NCBI GenBank assembly: GCA_040381075.1
Contig: JBEIHX010000001.1
Coordinates: 189,427 to 253,426, forward strand
Direction of reading: 5' to 3'
DNA length: 64,000 bases
Source: JBEIHX01 sp040381075
GTDB lineage: Bacteria; Pseudomonadota; Alphaproteobacteria; Caulobacterales; Aquidulcibacteraceae
Shown: one piece after another, positions 41,757 to 51,276 of the stretch
Numbering within the stretch: the first letter of the stretch is position 1
Layout of the letters: each line of letters begins with the position of its first letter
Notes under the pieces: generated by a model
What the model was told of the DNA's origin: nothing
Database searches by the model: none
Seen by the model: the letters and a program-made list of their open reading frames with translations, nothing else
Position numbers and translations under genes: made by a program

Positions 41757-42938
41757 ATGACACGCAAGGCTTTCATCGGCGGCGGCGCCATGGTGGAATT
41801 CAAGAAGCCCGGATCGAGTGACCCTTATGAAGTGATGGCGGGCAAAGCCATCCGCCTTGCTCTGGCAGACGCCGGTATTGATCTGGACCTGATCGGGCAG
41901 GCATACGCGAGTTACATCTACGGCGACAGCGCCTGCGGTCAGAATGCGCTCTACCAGGTAGGCTATCCCGGCATTCCGATTTTCAACGTCAACAACAACT
42001 GCTCTTCCGGATCATCGGCGATCTTCCTGGCCCGTCAGGCAGTTGAAGCCGGTATGGTGGATTGCGCCCTCGCCTTCGGGTTTGAGCAGATGCAGCCCGG
42101 CGCGCTCAAGGCGCATTGGGACGACCGGGCCTCACCTGGCCGGGTGGCGGTGAAAGCGCTGTACTCAGCGCGTCCGCAGACCGAACCCGGACTGGGTGCG
42201 CCGATGCTGTTCGGGTCGGCCGGGATCGAATATCTGGAGGACTATGGCGCGGGTCCGGAGCTGTTCGCCAAGGTGGCGGTGAAGACCCGGCGCCACGCTG
42301 CGAACAATCCGTTCGCCCTGTTCACCACGCCGATCACGGTTGACGACGTGATGGGCGCGCCCATGGTCTACGGCGCAAGTCTCACGCGGCTGATGTGCTG
42401 TCCGCCGACCTGCGGGGCGGCGGCCGTTGTTGTCATGAGTGAAGCGTTTGCGCGGCGTCACGGCGTGTCGCGCCTGGTCGAGATTGCGGGTCAGGGCATG
42501 GCGACAGATACGCCCGCGATCTTCGAAAAAGCCCGTAATGTGGTTGGGTATGAGTATGCCGGGCGGGCAGCGCGCGCCGCATACGAAGCGGCCGGCATCG
42601 GCCCTGAGGACGCGGATGTCGTTGAACTCCATGATTGTTTTACGCCCAACGAAGTGATCGCATACGAGGCGCTTGGTCTGTGCGGCGCGGGGCAAGCCGC
42701 ACGCATGGTAGAGGACGCAGACAACACCTATGGCGGACGCGTCGTGGTCAACCCCTCCGGCGGATTGATGTCAAAGGGACATCCGATCGGAGCAACTGGC
42801 GTGGCGCAGTGCGTAGAATTGGTGTGGCATTTGCGCGGCGACGCGGGCAAGCGCCAGGTCGAAGGTGCGCGCATCGGTCTGCAGCACAACATTGGGGTTC
42901 CCGGCGCCGCGGTGGTGACCGTCTACAAGGCCGTCTGA
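41757..42938 (+). CDS. SCP2-type thiolase (lipid-transfer protein group)
   Basis: 393 aa from ATG 41757, with AAGAGG 9 nt upstream. Cys motif NNNCSSGSSAIF, HDCFTPNEVIAYEALGLC, and KGHPIGATG are intact, as in SCP2/Ltp thiolases that cleave 3-oxoacyl-CoA with branched or sterol-type chains. It leads an operon with a paired acyl-CoA dehydrogenase (42958, 44078). It differs clearly from the thiolase at 23907, so the island has two thiolase steps or specificities. Confidence 0.87.
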   Translation: MTRKAFIGGGAMVEFKKPGSSDPYEVMAGKAIRLALADAGIDLDLIGQAYASYIYGDSACGQNALYQVGYPGIPIFNVNNNCSSGSSAIFLARQAVEAGMVDCALAFGFEQMQPGALKAHWDDRASPGRVAVKALYSARPQTEPGLGAPMLFGSAGIEYLEDYGAGPELFAKVAVKTRRHAANNPFALFTTPITVDDVMGAPMVYGASLTRLMCCPPTCGAAAVVVMSEAFARRHGVSRLVEIAGQGMATDTPAIFEKARNVVGYEYAGRAARAAYEAAGIGPEDADVVELHDCFTPNEVIAYEALGLCGAGQAARMVEDADNTYGGRVVVNPSGGLMSKGHPIGATGVAQCVELVWHLRGDAGKRQVEGARIGLQHNIGVPGAAVVTVYKAV

Positions 42939-42957
42939 CGATTGACGCGAGGCGATC

Positions 42958-44064
42958 GTGAACTTCGATTTTTCACCCGAACAGAAGGCTTTCGGTCAGC
43001 AGATTCGCCGCCTCCTGGAGCGGCGTTGTCCAATGACCGAAGTCCGTGCCGCGTTTGCCGACGATGTTGGATACAGCCGCACCGTCTGGACGGCGCTCGC
43101 CGAGGCTGGTTTCTTGGGCGCGGCGATCGAGGGCGCGCTTGGCGGGGTGGGGCTCGGCCCTCTGGAGGTCTGCGTCGGCGCCGAGGAACTGGGGCGTGCG
43201 CTGGCGCCTGCGCCAAGTCTTGCAAGCGCCTATCTGTGCTCTGAGGCGATCCGCCTCTATGGCGACACGACGCAGCAGACGCGGTGGCTTGGTCTGCTGG
43301 CGTCGGGTGACGTGATCGGGGCCTGGGCCTGTGACGACGGCTTTGCCCCCGCGCTTGACGATCTGCCGGAGCTCGACGCGGGGCGGTTGCGGGGCGCCCG
43401 TTCCATGGTGCTGAACGGCATGACCGGGGATGTTGCAGTCACGCTCGCCCGGACAGTCCGCGGTCAGCCGGTGCTGGCGCTGTGTGCACTTGGTGCGCCC
43501 GAGGTGATCCGTGCTGCAGCCCCGACCATCGATCCGACTCGGCGCGCCGCCAGCCTGCGCTTCGAGGACGCCCCAGCGCAGGCCCTTGGAACCGCCGGTG
43601 CGCCGGAATACCGGCGGCTGATCGAACGCGCGGCGGTCTATCTCGCGTTTGAACAGATCGGCGCCGCCGATCGGGCGCTTGAGATGGCGCGCGACTACGC
43701 GCTGCAGCGCAAGAGCTTCGGCAGACCGATCGGGTCATATCAGGCCATCAAGCACAAGCTTGCGACGATTTACGCGGGCAATCAGATTGCGCGCGCCCAT
43801 GCCTATTACGGCGCCTGGGCTCTTGTGGCGGATGGGCCTGAGCTGCCCCTCGCCGCAGCCGGGGCGCGCATCGCCGCCAGCGAAGCCCTGACGGCGGCTG
43901 CGCAGGAAAATATTCAGACCCATGGTGGGCTCGGCGTGACCTGGGACAGCGACTGCCATCTGTTTTATCGCCGCGCGCGGTTTGACGCCCATGTTCTCGG
44001 CGCGCCGTTGGCGTGGAAGGCGCATGCATTGACCGCGCTGCAGGTCGGCCCGGGAGCCGGCTGA
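42958..44064 (+). CDS. Acyl-CoA dehydrogenase, small-type subunit (second pair)
   Basis: 368 aa, NFDFSPEQKAFGQQIR start. The C-terminal HGGLGVTWDSDCHLFYRRA is the same signature as in the 31287 protein. It lies between the thiolase (19 bp) and the large-type dehydrogenase (13 bp). The repeated small-then-large order in both pairs argues for duplication of a two-gene module encoding an alpha2beta2 FAD enzyme. Confidence 0.89.
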   Translation: MNFDFSPEQKAFGQQIRRLLERRCPMTEVRAAFADDVGYSRTVWTALAEAGFLGAAIEGALGGVGLGPLEVCVGAEELGRALAPAPSLASAYLCSEAIRLYGDTTQQTRWLGLLASGDVIGAWACDDGFAPALDDLPELDAGRLRGARSMVLNGMTGDVAVTLARTVRGQPVLALCALGAPEVIRAAAPTIDPTRRAASLRFEDAPAQALGTAGAPEYRRLIERAAVYLAFEQIGAADRALEMARDYALQRKSFGRPIGSYQAIKHKLATIYAGNQIARAHAYYGAWALVADGPELPLAAAGARIAASEALTAAAQENIQTHGGLGVTWDSDCHLFYRRARFDAHVLGAPLAWKAHALTALQVGPGAG

Positions 44065-44077
44065 GAGGAGCCAGAGC

Positions 44078-45304
44078 ATGGACTTCGACGACACGCCCGC
44101 AGAAGCCGCGTTCCGTGAGGAGGTGCGCGTTTGGCTCGACAGCGTGACGACGCGTCTTGGCCCGGACCGCGCACGCCCCACCCGCCGGGGGGGCGAGCGC
44201 CTTGCGTTGGCGCGCGAATACCAGCGCAGACGTTTCGAGCGCGGTTTCTCCGGCATGACGCTGCCCCGCGAGGTCGGCGGCGGCGGGCGCCAGGCGATCC
44301 ACCAAATCATCTATCAGCAGGAAGAGGCGCACTACGACAACTTCGAGGTCCCAGAGATCTTCGGGATCGGGCTGGCCATGTGTCTGCCCACGATCCTGAG
44401 CCACGGCGATCCAGCGCAGCAGGCGCGGTTTGTTCGCCCCGGGCTTCGCGGCGATGAGATCTGGTGTCAGTTGTTTTCCGAGCCGACCGGCGGATCGGAT
44501 GCGGCTGCGGCGCGCACCGCGGCGGTGCGCGACGGTGACCAATGGGTAGTGAACGGACAAAAGACCTGGACCTCCGGCGCGCACTTCGCCGATTTCGGTC
44601 TGATGACCACGCGCACCAATCCCACCGCGCCAAAGCATGCCGGCATGACGGTTTTTATCCTGGACATGCGCGCGCCTGGCGTGGAGACGCGGCCGATCCA
44701 TCAAATGTCGGGCGAGAGCGACTTCAACGAGGTGTTCCTGACCGATGTGCGCATTCCTGATGCGATGCGCGTAGGCGGCGTTGATGACGGTTGGAAGGTA
44801 GCGATCGCCACGCTGATGCATGAGCGCGCAGGCATTGGCGGACGGGCCCGTGACCTGGGCTGGAGCGGTCTCCTTCGCATGGCCTTGCAGCCGGATGCGC
44901 ACGGTCGGCGTCCCATTGCAGATCCGCGCGTGGGTGAACGCATCGTCGATGCCTGGCTGGTGGAGTTCGGCGCGCAATTGCTTGGCTACCGCGCCATGAC
45001 CGCCCTGTCGCGCGGTGAACAACCTGGGCCGGAACAATCTGTCATGAAGCTGGTCAAGGCGCCGCAGCTGCAGCGCAACGCCTACCTCGCAATGGAGATG
45101 GCGGATGCCTTTGCTGCGCTCATGCCCGGGACGAAGGCTGGCGTCTGGCGTGAGGTGGAGCATGCCTGGACCTTTGGCGCCAGCATCCGCATCGCCGGGG
45201 GCAGCGATGAGATTCTGCGCAACATTGTCGCTGAGCGTGTGCTGGGACTGCCGGGCGACGTACGTATCGACAAGACGACGCCGTTCAATCAGACGCCGGT
45301 TTGA
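44078..45304 (+). CDS. Acyl-CoA dehydrogenase, large-type subunit (second pair)
   Basis: 408 aa, DFDDTPAEAAFREEVR start. LFSEPTGGSDAAAARTAA and AGGSDEILRNIVAERVLGLP (catalytic-type Glu) match the 30072 protein. GAGGAGCC precedes the ATG. With 42958 it would form the second heteromeric dehydrogenase of the island, acting at a different side-chain length or stereochemistry. Confidence 0.9.
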   Translation: MDFDDTPAEAAFREEVRVWLDSVTTRLGPDRARPTRRGGERLALAREYQRRRFERGFSGMTLPREVGGGGRQAIHQIIYQQEEAHYDNFEVPEIFGIGLAMCLPTILSHGDPAQQARFVRPGLRGDEIWCQLFSEPTGGSDAAAARTAAVRDGDQWVVNGQKTWTSGAHFADFGLMTTRTNPTAPKHAGMTVFILDMRAPGVETRPIHQMSGESDFNEVFLTDVRIPDAMRVGGVDDGWKVAIATLMHERAGIGGRARDLGWSGLLRMALQPDAHGRRPIADPRVGERIVDAWLVEFGAQLLGYRAMTALSRGEQPGPEQSVMKLVKAPQLQRNAYLAMEMADAFAALMPGTKAGVWREVEHAWTFGASIRIAGGSDEILRNIVAERVLGLPGDVRIDKTTPFNQTPV

Positions 45305-45747
45305 CACCGCCGTGCTCCGCCGAGCCGTCAAAAGCGTGCTCGCGAATGAGGCCGCCGCGGCGGAGCGGCTTCTCGCCTTCGAGGCGGCGAGATCCACGTT
45401 GCAGACGTCGTTACGCGGCGGCGGGCTCGCTCGTTGCGCTGGCTGGGTGATCGATCCTGGCTGTTGCGCCTTCGGGCGCATGGACATCCGCGACGACCGC
45501 AAACGACTTTGGACGGCCGCGTAACGCAGGCATCTGTGGTTGCCAGACGAGGAATACATACCAGGGACACATACCAGGGGCGATCGACAGACTCTGTGTT
45601 GCGGCATTTGCGCGCCGCCTCTGATCCTGGTCACCACCTGCCCTCCGGCGCCAAGGTGCTGTCAGATTGTCGCGACGCCGGGGCATGCGATGAAACCCCA
45701 CTTCAGTCAGACCGCGCAGGCAGCGCCCCCGCCAGGATCCGGGACCG
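45305..45747. other. Convergent intergenic region with a short direct repeat
   Basis: About 440 bp between two convergent genes. ACATACCAGGG occurs twice at 13-bp spacing (45556-45566 and 45569-45579). No gene and no clear bidirectional terminator was found. Confidence 0.5.
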
Positions 45748-46743
45748 TCAGGCTGCAGCGGACGATTGGCGCCACGTGCGGGTGAGCCATCGGTCAAGGT
45801 CGTCACGCGCGACGATGTCTTCGGGTGTTTCCGTTCCGAGAATGGCGAACCCGCCATGGGGCATGGCTTCTCCGACATACAGGTCGGCTTCCAGCCCATG
45901 GCGACGCAGCAGGGCATGCATCCGGACGGCATCCGAAAGCAGCAGATCGCGCGTCCCAGTCCTCAGGTAGGTTGGCGGAAAGGCCCCGGATGGATCGCCG
46001 AAGAGTGGGGAAACCAGGGGGTTGCGTGGATCGGCGTCTCCACGATACAGGTCTGCCTCGCGGCCTATTCCCTGCGCCAGGACCACATCCACGCTGCGGT
46101 TTGTCTCGATGCTGTCCCCGGAATGGGTTAAATCGAGCGCAGGCGTGTTGAGAAAGAGCGCAGCCGGTCTGGGCAGGCCCTCATCCCGTATCCGCAGCAT
46201 GAGAGCCGCAGCCAGGTTTCCGCCGGCGGACTCTCCTGTGACCAGGATCGAGGACGGATCGAATTGTCCGATCAGCGATCTATAGACCGCCGCGCAGTCG
46301 TCAAGCGCGGCTGGAAACCGATGATCCGGCGCACACCGATAGTCCACGCCATATACCATGCCGCCATGCTGGATCGCCTGGCGAGCGGTTGGAAGCACAA
46401 CCCGCCGCCCCCCAAAGAACGCCCAACCTCCACCGTGCAGATGCAGGTTGACGAGGCGGGGCTCTGTCTGTGTCCCGGCGCGACAGACACGGTAGACCGC
46501 TACGCCATTGATCCGCTGAGGCGCGATGTGCAGCAGTGGAGAGGCCATGATGGCCTCGACCCACTGGTCAGCGGCTGCGTTGACCGTTTCGATATGCCTG
46601 CGCCAGCCCTCGATGTCATCCAGCGCGGGCCGGATTCGCGGCGGGCGCGCGGCCCCCAGCCTCAGCGCAGCGCGCGCCTCTTCGCTGATGCTGTTTGGAG
46701 GGGGCGGCCGCTGATCGCCGCGTTCTGGGTTCGGTCCGGTCAT
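45748..46743 (-). CDS. Alpha/beta hydrolase of the HSL (hormone-sensitive lipase) family
   Basis: 331 aa from ATG 46743, five bases from the end of the upstream PhyH-like gene. The oxyanion motif HLHGGGW, nucleophile GESAGGNLAAAL, and late Asp/His region (TRDLLLSDAVRMH; GEAMPHGGF) are those of HSL-type carboxylesterases. No signal peptide. It probably hydrolyses an acyl ester or lactone of the pathway. It is cotranscribed with the dioxygenase-like gene. Confidence 0.87.
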   Translation of the reverse strand: MTGPNPERGDQRPPPPNSISEEARAALRLGAARPPRIRPALDDIEGWRRHIETVNAAADQWVEAIMASPLLHIAPQRINGVAVYRVCRAGTQTEPRLVNLHLHGGGWAFFGGRRVVLPTARQAIQHGGMVYGVDYRCAPDHRFPAALDDCAAVYRSLIGQFDPSSILVTGESAGGNLAAALMLRIRDEGLPRPAALFLNTPALDLTHSGDSIETNRSVDVVLAQGIGREADLYRGDADPRNPLVSPLFGDPSGAFPPTYLRTGTRDLLLSDAVRMHALLRRHGLEADLYVGEAMPHGGFAILGTETPEDIVARDDLDRWLTRTWRQSSAAA

Positions 46744-46747
46744 GCCG

Positions 46748-47719
46748 TCAGCGCCGCCTCGCGGCGACAGCCTCGCGCCAGGGCGCAAGATCCAGCCGCG
46801 GATAGCGTTCAGACGCGCCCTTCAGCGTGGCCTCGTCCCAGTAGGGATGCCCTGGACCAGGAAAGCCAAGGGCTTCGAGCTGGCGCACGCTGCATGCGCT
46901 CACGAGGGGGTCCCACCCGGGGTAAAACCCCTTCCGGGGCCAGGGGTTGGCGCCAACCCAATCCGCACTTGCGGCTTTATATCCGAGATTGAAGAGAAAC
47001 CGCGCACCGCCCGGCAGGCGCATGTCCGAACCGCGATGGACGACGTCGGCGGCGTAGACGAGCAGTGTGCCCTTCGGTCCGACCGCGGCGCTTGATGCAG
47101 CCTCCCAGGACTGAACCAGGTCTGACCCAATGCGCGTTGCGAGTTCGTTGATTGTCGGCAGAGGCAGAAAATCGCTTAGGGTTCGGCTGATGATCCGGGT
47201 CGGCCCATGGTCGGGCGTGACATCGGACAGGAACAGGAAGGCCTGAGCCTGGGCGAACCGCCCATCACGGCGCGGCGGCAGCATGAGATGATTGGTGTAG
47301 TCAACATGATACGGCTGATCATATTGGGTGACGCCCGTATACTTGGCGAAGGTCTCCGCCTGATAGAGGCGTATATCTTTCGTGGCGAGAACATCCTCCA
47401 TCAACGCCAGAATGGCGGGATAAAGAGGCAACAGGTTCAACGACGTGTCCGCGAAAGGGAACTCGCGGAGCCCGGCGAATTGCATCGGCCTGAACTTCGG
47501 CTCGCTCCCGGCGTTTTCCGGCGAGCCGGCGATCGCCTTGTAGGCCTCGCTTCTGAAGTCTGCCCGGCCTGCATGAAAATCTTCCGGTCTGGGGTACAGA
47601 CCGAACAGGCCCGGTTCGGCCGTATCAATCTCGCTGCGGCTGAGCAGGCTCTCGATCAACACCCAGCCATGCTCGCGGTAATGGCGTATATGGGCCTCGC
47701 AATGACGCACTTCGCACAT
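46748..47719 (-). CDS. Phytanoyl-CoA dioxygenase (PhyH) family protein
   Basis: Fe(II)/2-oxoglutarate-dependent oxygenase-like protein, 323 aa from ATG 47719, with GGAGG 8 nt upstream. The metal motif HxD is in QPYHVDYTNH and the distal His in DVVHRGSDMR. PhyH hydroxylates the alpha carbon of beta-methyl-branched acyl-CoAs; bacterial homologues act on many substrates, so hydroxylation of a pathway intermediate is only an inference. It shares an operon with an HSL esterase. Confidence 0.82.
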   Translation of the reverse strand: MCEVRHCEAHIRHYREHGWVLIESLLSRSEIDTAEPGLFGLYPRPEDFHAGRADFRSEAYKAIAGSPENAGSEPKFRPMQFAGLREFPFADTSLNLLPLYPAILALMEDVLATKDIRLYQAETFAKYTGVTQYDQPYHVDYTNHLMLPPRRDGRFAQAQAFLFLSDVTPDHGPTRIISRTLSDFLPLPTINELATRIGSDLVQSWEAASSAAVGPKGTLLVYAADVVHRGSDMRLPGGARFLFNLGYKAASADWVGANPWPRKGFYPGWDPLVSACSVRQLEALGFPGPGHPYWDEATLKGASERYPRLDLAPWREAVAARRR

Positions 47720-48213
47720 GCCAAGCCTCCACTGCCTGATTGCCGGCTCGCCGCGGCCGTCTGACCAACCCCCTGCTGGAAGTTTGGCGCAGGCCGGCAT
47801 TTGCGCGCAAGCGCCGCCGACGACAGGACATGCGGCTATCCCCGCCAACCCGCCTGGAGACCGGGCGCAGGCTCAAGCCCCAGCCATGCTTATTCTTCAT
47901 GCACCCGGTCTCGGTGGCCGGCTCGCGTCAAACCCGCAGTGCGCGCGAACCGCGCGGGGCGCCGGGCGATGTTTCGCACCAGCCGGCCCCAGCCAATCGA
48001 GTCAGAACCCGAGGGCGAACTCGCGGGCAATGCGGGCCCGTGGGGTCATGGGGCATCGCTGCGGCAGGAGACGGCGACCATTGAATTGTGCGCCCCCTGA
48101 TTCTCCTGACCTTGGACGCCGGCATCTGGATTGCTGCAGGACTGAACGATCTTCTGTGCACCCCCTTCAGGGATCGCGTTCAGAGGCTGTCCGGCGCGAC
48201 ACTGAAGCGCGCT
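47720..48213. other. Intergenic region upstream of the PhyH-like gene
   Basis: About 490 bp between the 3' end of an acyl-CoA ligase and the PhyH-like start, both minus strand. It should contain the promoter of the PhyH-esterase operon, but I see no recognisable operator, RNA or gene. Short frames here look like shadows. Confidence 0.45.
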
Positions 48214-49704
48214 TTACTGGGTCTCTGGCATGATCCGATCTGGTCTGGCGCCTGACGCGCTGGCGGCGATCCGCTCTGCCTTGAGCGCACTGCGCCGGAC
48301 TTTTCCGGCGTCATCGCGCAATGGCGAATCGACAAACTCGACGGAGCGCGGTGTCTTGTAAAGGGCGATCCTCTCGCGCAAAAAATTGAGAAGGGTCTGT
48401 GCATCAAGACTCTGCTCCGCCTCCACGATCGCATGCACGACGTTGCCAAGGTCGTCATCAGGAAGACCAATGACCGCGCTGGATCTCACGAGCGGGTGAC
48501 TGTCGATCGCGCTTTCAACCTCCGCCGGATACACATTGGCGCCGCCGACCAGAATCATGTCGGATTGCCGATCGGCAAGATAGAGATATCCATCTGCATC
48601 GAGCCATCCCATGTCGCCCAGGGACTCAAAACCGTCAGCCGTGGCCTTCGGGGCCGCGCCGACATAGTGGTAGGTCGTGCCGGCTCCCGCCTTCGGGCGC
48701 ATGAACACCTCGCCGACAACCCCAGGCGGCTGCGGCCGGCCGGCCTCATCGAGGACGCACATGTCGAATGGATCGAGGGGGCGACCGACGGAGCCCCTGT
48801 GGCGCAGCCACTCATCGCCTCGGATCGTCGTTATCCCCTGCCCCTCGGTGCCGCCGTACAGCTCCCAGAGCTTTTCTCCGCCGATCCAATCGATCCAGGC
48901 CTCCTTCAGCCAGACCGGACAGGGAGCCGCCATGTGCCAGATAGTCTCGATGCTGGACATGTCGAAGCGACGGCGCGTCGCCTCGCCGAGGCGCCAGATG
49001 CGCGACATCATCGTTGGAACCAGCAAGAGCCAACTCGCCCTGTGCCGCTCGATGAGCGTCAGAGCTTCAAATGCGTCGAACTTCGGCATGACGACAAGGT
49101 GGTGGCCCCGCGTGATGCCGATCAGCGACATAGAGAAAGGTGCGTTGTGGTAGAGCGCGCCGGGAACAAGCTGGGTCTGGTCGAGCCTCATCTCCATGAA
49201 CGAGGCGTCCGGATCGAACATGGCTGGTGCGTGGGCCACGATCAGCTTCGGCCGGCCGGTGCTGCCGCCAGACGTCGGCGCTTTCCAATAGGACGCAGCG
49301 ACGGGTTCGAGCGCGCTGCTGCTGAATTCGTCGGCAGCGAGGTCACTGGCGTCGATGCGCAGCGCATTTACCCCCGCTGGCCCGCCGACCACGACAGCTG
49401 GATTGGCAAGCTCGACAATGGCTTCCAGCTCAGGCAGCGGCAGGCGGGCAGAGACCGGCTGGGGCGTCGCTCCGATCTTCCAGGCCGCCACAGCGGTCTC
49501 GAAGAGACCGATCGAGTTCGGCAGAGCAATAGTGACGAGAGCATCACGCGTGACGCCGAGGGCTGCGAAGCGGCGCGCGAGCTGGTTTGTGCGCAGATCG
49601 AAGTCACGCCGCGACACAACGTGCGCGCCGCACGTGATCAGCGGCCTGTCAGGCGCTGCATCGGCGTGGCGCGCCAGAATCTCGTGGATGGTCGCAAGAG
49701 CCAT
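48214..49704 (-). CDS. AMP-dependent acyl-CoA ligase (paralogue of 15711)
   Basis: 496 aa from ATG 49704 (ATG 49716 possible). P-loop TSGGSTGRPKLIV, ELYGGTEGQGIT, and the C-terminal DDAGKVRRSALKAER. It shares the GGSTG P-loop and many segments with the 15711 ligase but lacks its PADP repeat loop. This ligase subgroup includes bile-acid CoA ligase-like enzymes. It is next to a transporter and a TonB receptor, suggesting it activates the incoming substrate. Confidence 0.88.
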   Translation of the reverse strand: MALATIHEILARHADAAPDRPLITCGAHVVSRRDFDLRTNQLARRFAALGVTRDALVTIALPNSIGLFETAVAAWKIGATPQPVSARLPLPELEAIVELANPAVVVGGPAGVNALRIDASDLAADEFSSSALEPVAASYWKAPTSGGSTGRPKLIVAHAPAMFDPDASFMEMRLDQTQLVPGALYHNAPFSMSLIGITRGHHLVVMPKFDAFEALTLIERHRASWLLLVPTMMSRIWRLGEATRRRFDMSSIETIWHMAAPCPVWLKEAWIDWIGGEKLWELYGGTEGQGITTIRGDEWLRHRGSVGRPLDPFDMCVLDEAGRPQPPGVVGEVFMRPKAGAGTTYHYVGAAPKATADGFESLGDMGWLDADGYLYLADRQSDMILVGGANVYPAEVESAIDSHPLVRSSAVIGLPDDDLGNVVHAIVEAEQSLDAQTLLNFLRERIALYKTPRSVEFVDSPLRDDAGKVRRSALKAERIAASASGARPDRIMPETQ

Positions 49705-49769
49705 GTCCGCCTGCATCTCCCTGTGCCCGGAGCGTCTTCGCCTCGCGGATGACCGCGGACTGGCCGCGC

Positions 49770-51134
49770 TCAATCGACCCTGTCCTGGCTGAAGTACCGC
49801 CCGCCCAGTCCATAAAGGATCGCACCGATCACAAAGGAGCTGGTGGCGGCCAGCAGCGCGATGCGCAACCCCTCCTGAGCAAAGTGGACGGACAGTGCGT
49901 CGCTTGCCACCCCAATCAGCCAACTGCCAAGTCCTTGACCAATCAGCGCGGACACAAACATGGTGATCGCCACAGCGACGCCTCGCATGCGCGGGGGGAC
50001 AGTCGACTGGATGGCGGCGGAGGCAGGACCGACAGTCAGGCCAAGCAGAAACGATGACGTCGCAACGAAGACCAGCAGCAAGGGAAGCGAGGACGCTGTG
50101 AAAATCAGGGCGTTGGTCAGCGTGACGCCCAGATTGACAAGACCTGGCAGCCACATTTCCCATCTGCGGTCATGTTTGAGGAGCTGAGCGCTGAAGGACG
50201 CGCCAACGGCAAGTCCGATGAGAAAACCAGCGCCGGACGCCGGTCCGTACATGGCGCCGACCTCGCTCAGGGTCAGGCCATGGGAACGCACAAGGAAACT
50301 CGGCATCCAATAGCCAATCCCCAGCAGGCTGAAGGTGGTGAAGGAGTAGCCGCCCACGATCATTTGGAAGGTTCGGTTGGAGGCCAGCGCCTGCAGTGTT
50401 TCACCGAGGGTCGGCGGCTGTCCAACTGCGCCGGCAGCGTCTGACACGCCCGCCTGCGCAGGCCTTGCTCCGTCAAAACCGCCCCGCCCGGGTTCGCGAA
50501 CGACAGCAAGTATGAGCAGCATCAGCACTATTCCGGGCGCGCCCATCCAGAAGAAAGTCGCCCGCCAGCCGATCTGATCGGCGAGCACTCCGGCAATGGC
50601 GATGCCGCCGATCGTGCCGATGCCGACACCCGCCTGGATCAGGGCGAGGACGCTTGCGCGGTGTGTGGGGCGCACCATGTCGCCGATCATGGAGTACTTG
50701 CTCGGCACAGAACCTGCGTCGCCAAGACCGATCAGGCCGCGCGCTGCGAACAATTGCCAGAACGAGGTCACGAGCCCGCCCGCAGACGTGGCGACGGCGT
50801 ATATGCCCACGGAGAGTGCAAGCACCTTCGGACGCGACCATACGTCGGTCAGCCGTCCGGCCAGCAGTCCAAACACGGCGTAGCAGACCGCGCCGGCGAA
50901 GCTCAGAAGCCCGATCTGACTATCGCTGATGCGCAGGTCCTGTTTGATCGGCTGAACCAGGACGGACAGGACCACGCGGTCGGTGGCGCAGAAGGCGTTG
51001 ACCAAAAAGAAGAGAAGCACCACGGACGGCACATAGATGCGCGCGCCGACCGATCGCCTGGCGATGGGCGTCCTGTCGACGGCCGGCAGGGCGTGTGGCG
51101 ATGCAGGGCCGGACGGTTCAGGCTGCTCAGTCAC
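49770..51134 (-). CDS. MFS permease
   Basis: 454 aa from GTG 51134, preceded by AGAAGG. About 12 hydrophobic helices; the loop 2-3 motif appears as GRLTDVWSRPKVL, and helix 4 carries ARGLIGLGDAG. The family resembles spinster-like/aromatic- or sterol-acid MFS carriers. Located in the inner membrane; with the outer-membrane receptor downstream of the same intergenic region it forms an uptake route. Substrate unknown. Confidence 0.87.
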   Translation of the reverse strand: MTEQPEPSGPASPHALPAVDRTPIARRSVGARIYVPSVVLLFFLVNAFCATDRVVLSVLVQPIKQDLRISDSQIGLLSFAGAVCYAVFGLLAGRLTDVWSRPKVLALSVGIYAVATSAGGLVTSFWQLFAARGLIGLGDAGSVPSKYSMIGDMVRPTHRASVLALIQAGVGIGTIGGIAIAGVLADQIGWRATFFWMGAPGIVLMLLILAVVREPGRGGFDGARPAQAGVSDAAGAVGQPPTLGETLQALASNRTFQMIVGGYSFTTFSLLGIGYWMPSFLVRSHGLTLSEVGAMYGPASGAGFLIGLAVGASFSAQLLKHDRRWEMWLPGLVNLGVTLTNALIFTASSLPLLLVFVATSSFLLGLTVGPASAAIQSTVPPRMRGVAVAITMFVSALIGQGLGSWLIGVASDALSVHFAQEGLRIALLAATSSFVIGAILYGLGGRYFSQDRVD

Positions 51135-51276
51135 CGATGGCTGCCTTCTGTGCTGGCGCACCGCGTCCGGACCGTCGCTGGATGCTGCACACCCCAAGGC
51201 CGGCCGAACTGGCCGGTCTGGCGCTGCGGCGCCCACCGGGCGCCGCAGCTCGTTGGACTGGACACCTGAGCTGCTG

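Noticed and set aside
47720..48213. Possible decayed gene upstream of the PhyH-like gene
   Set aside because: No homology recognisable in any frame; short frames only.
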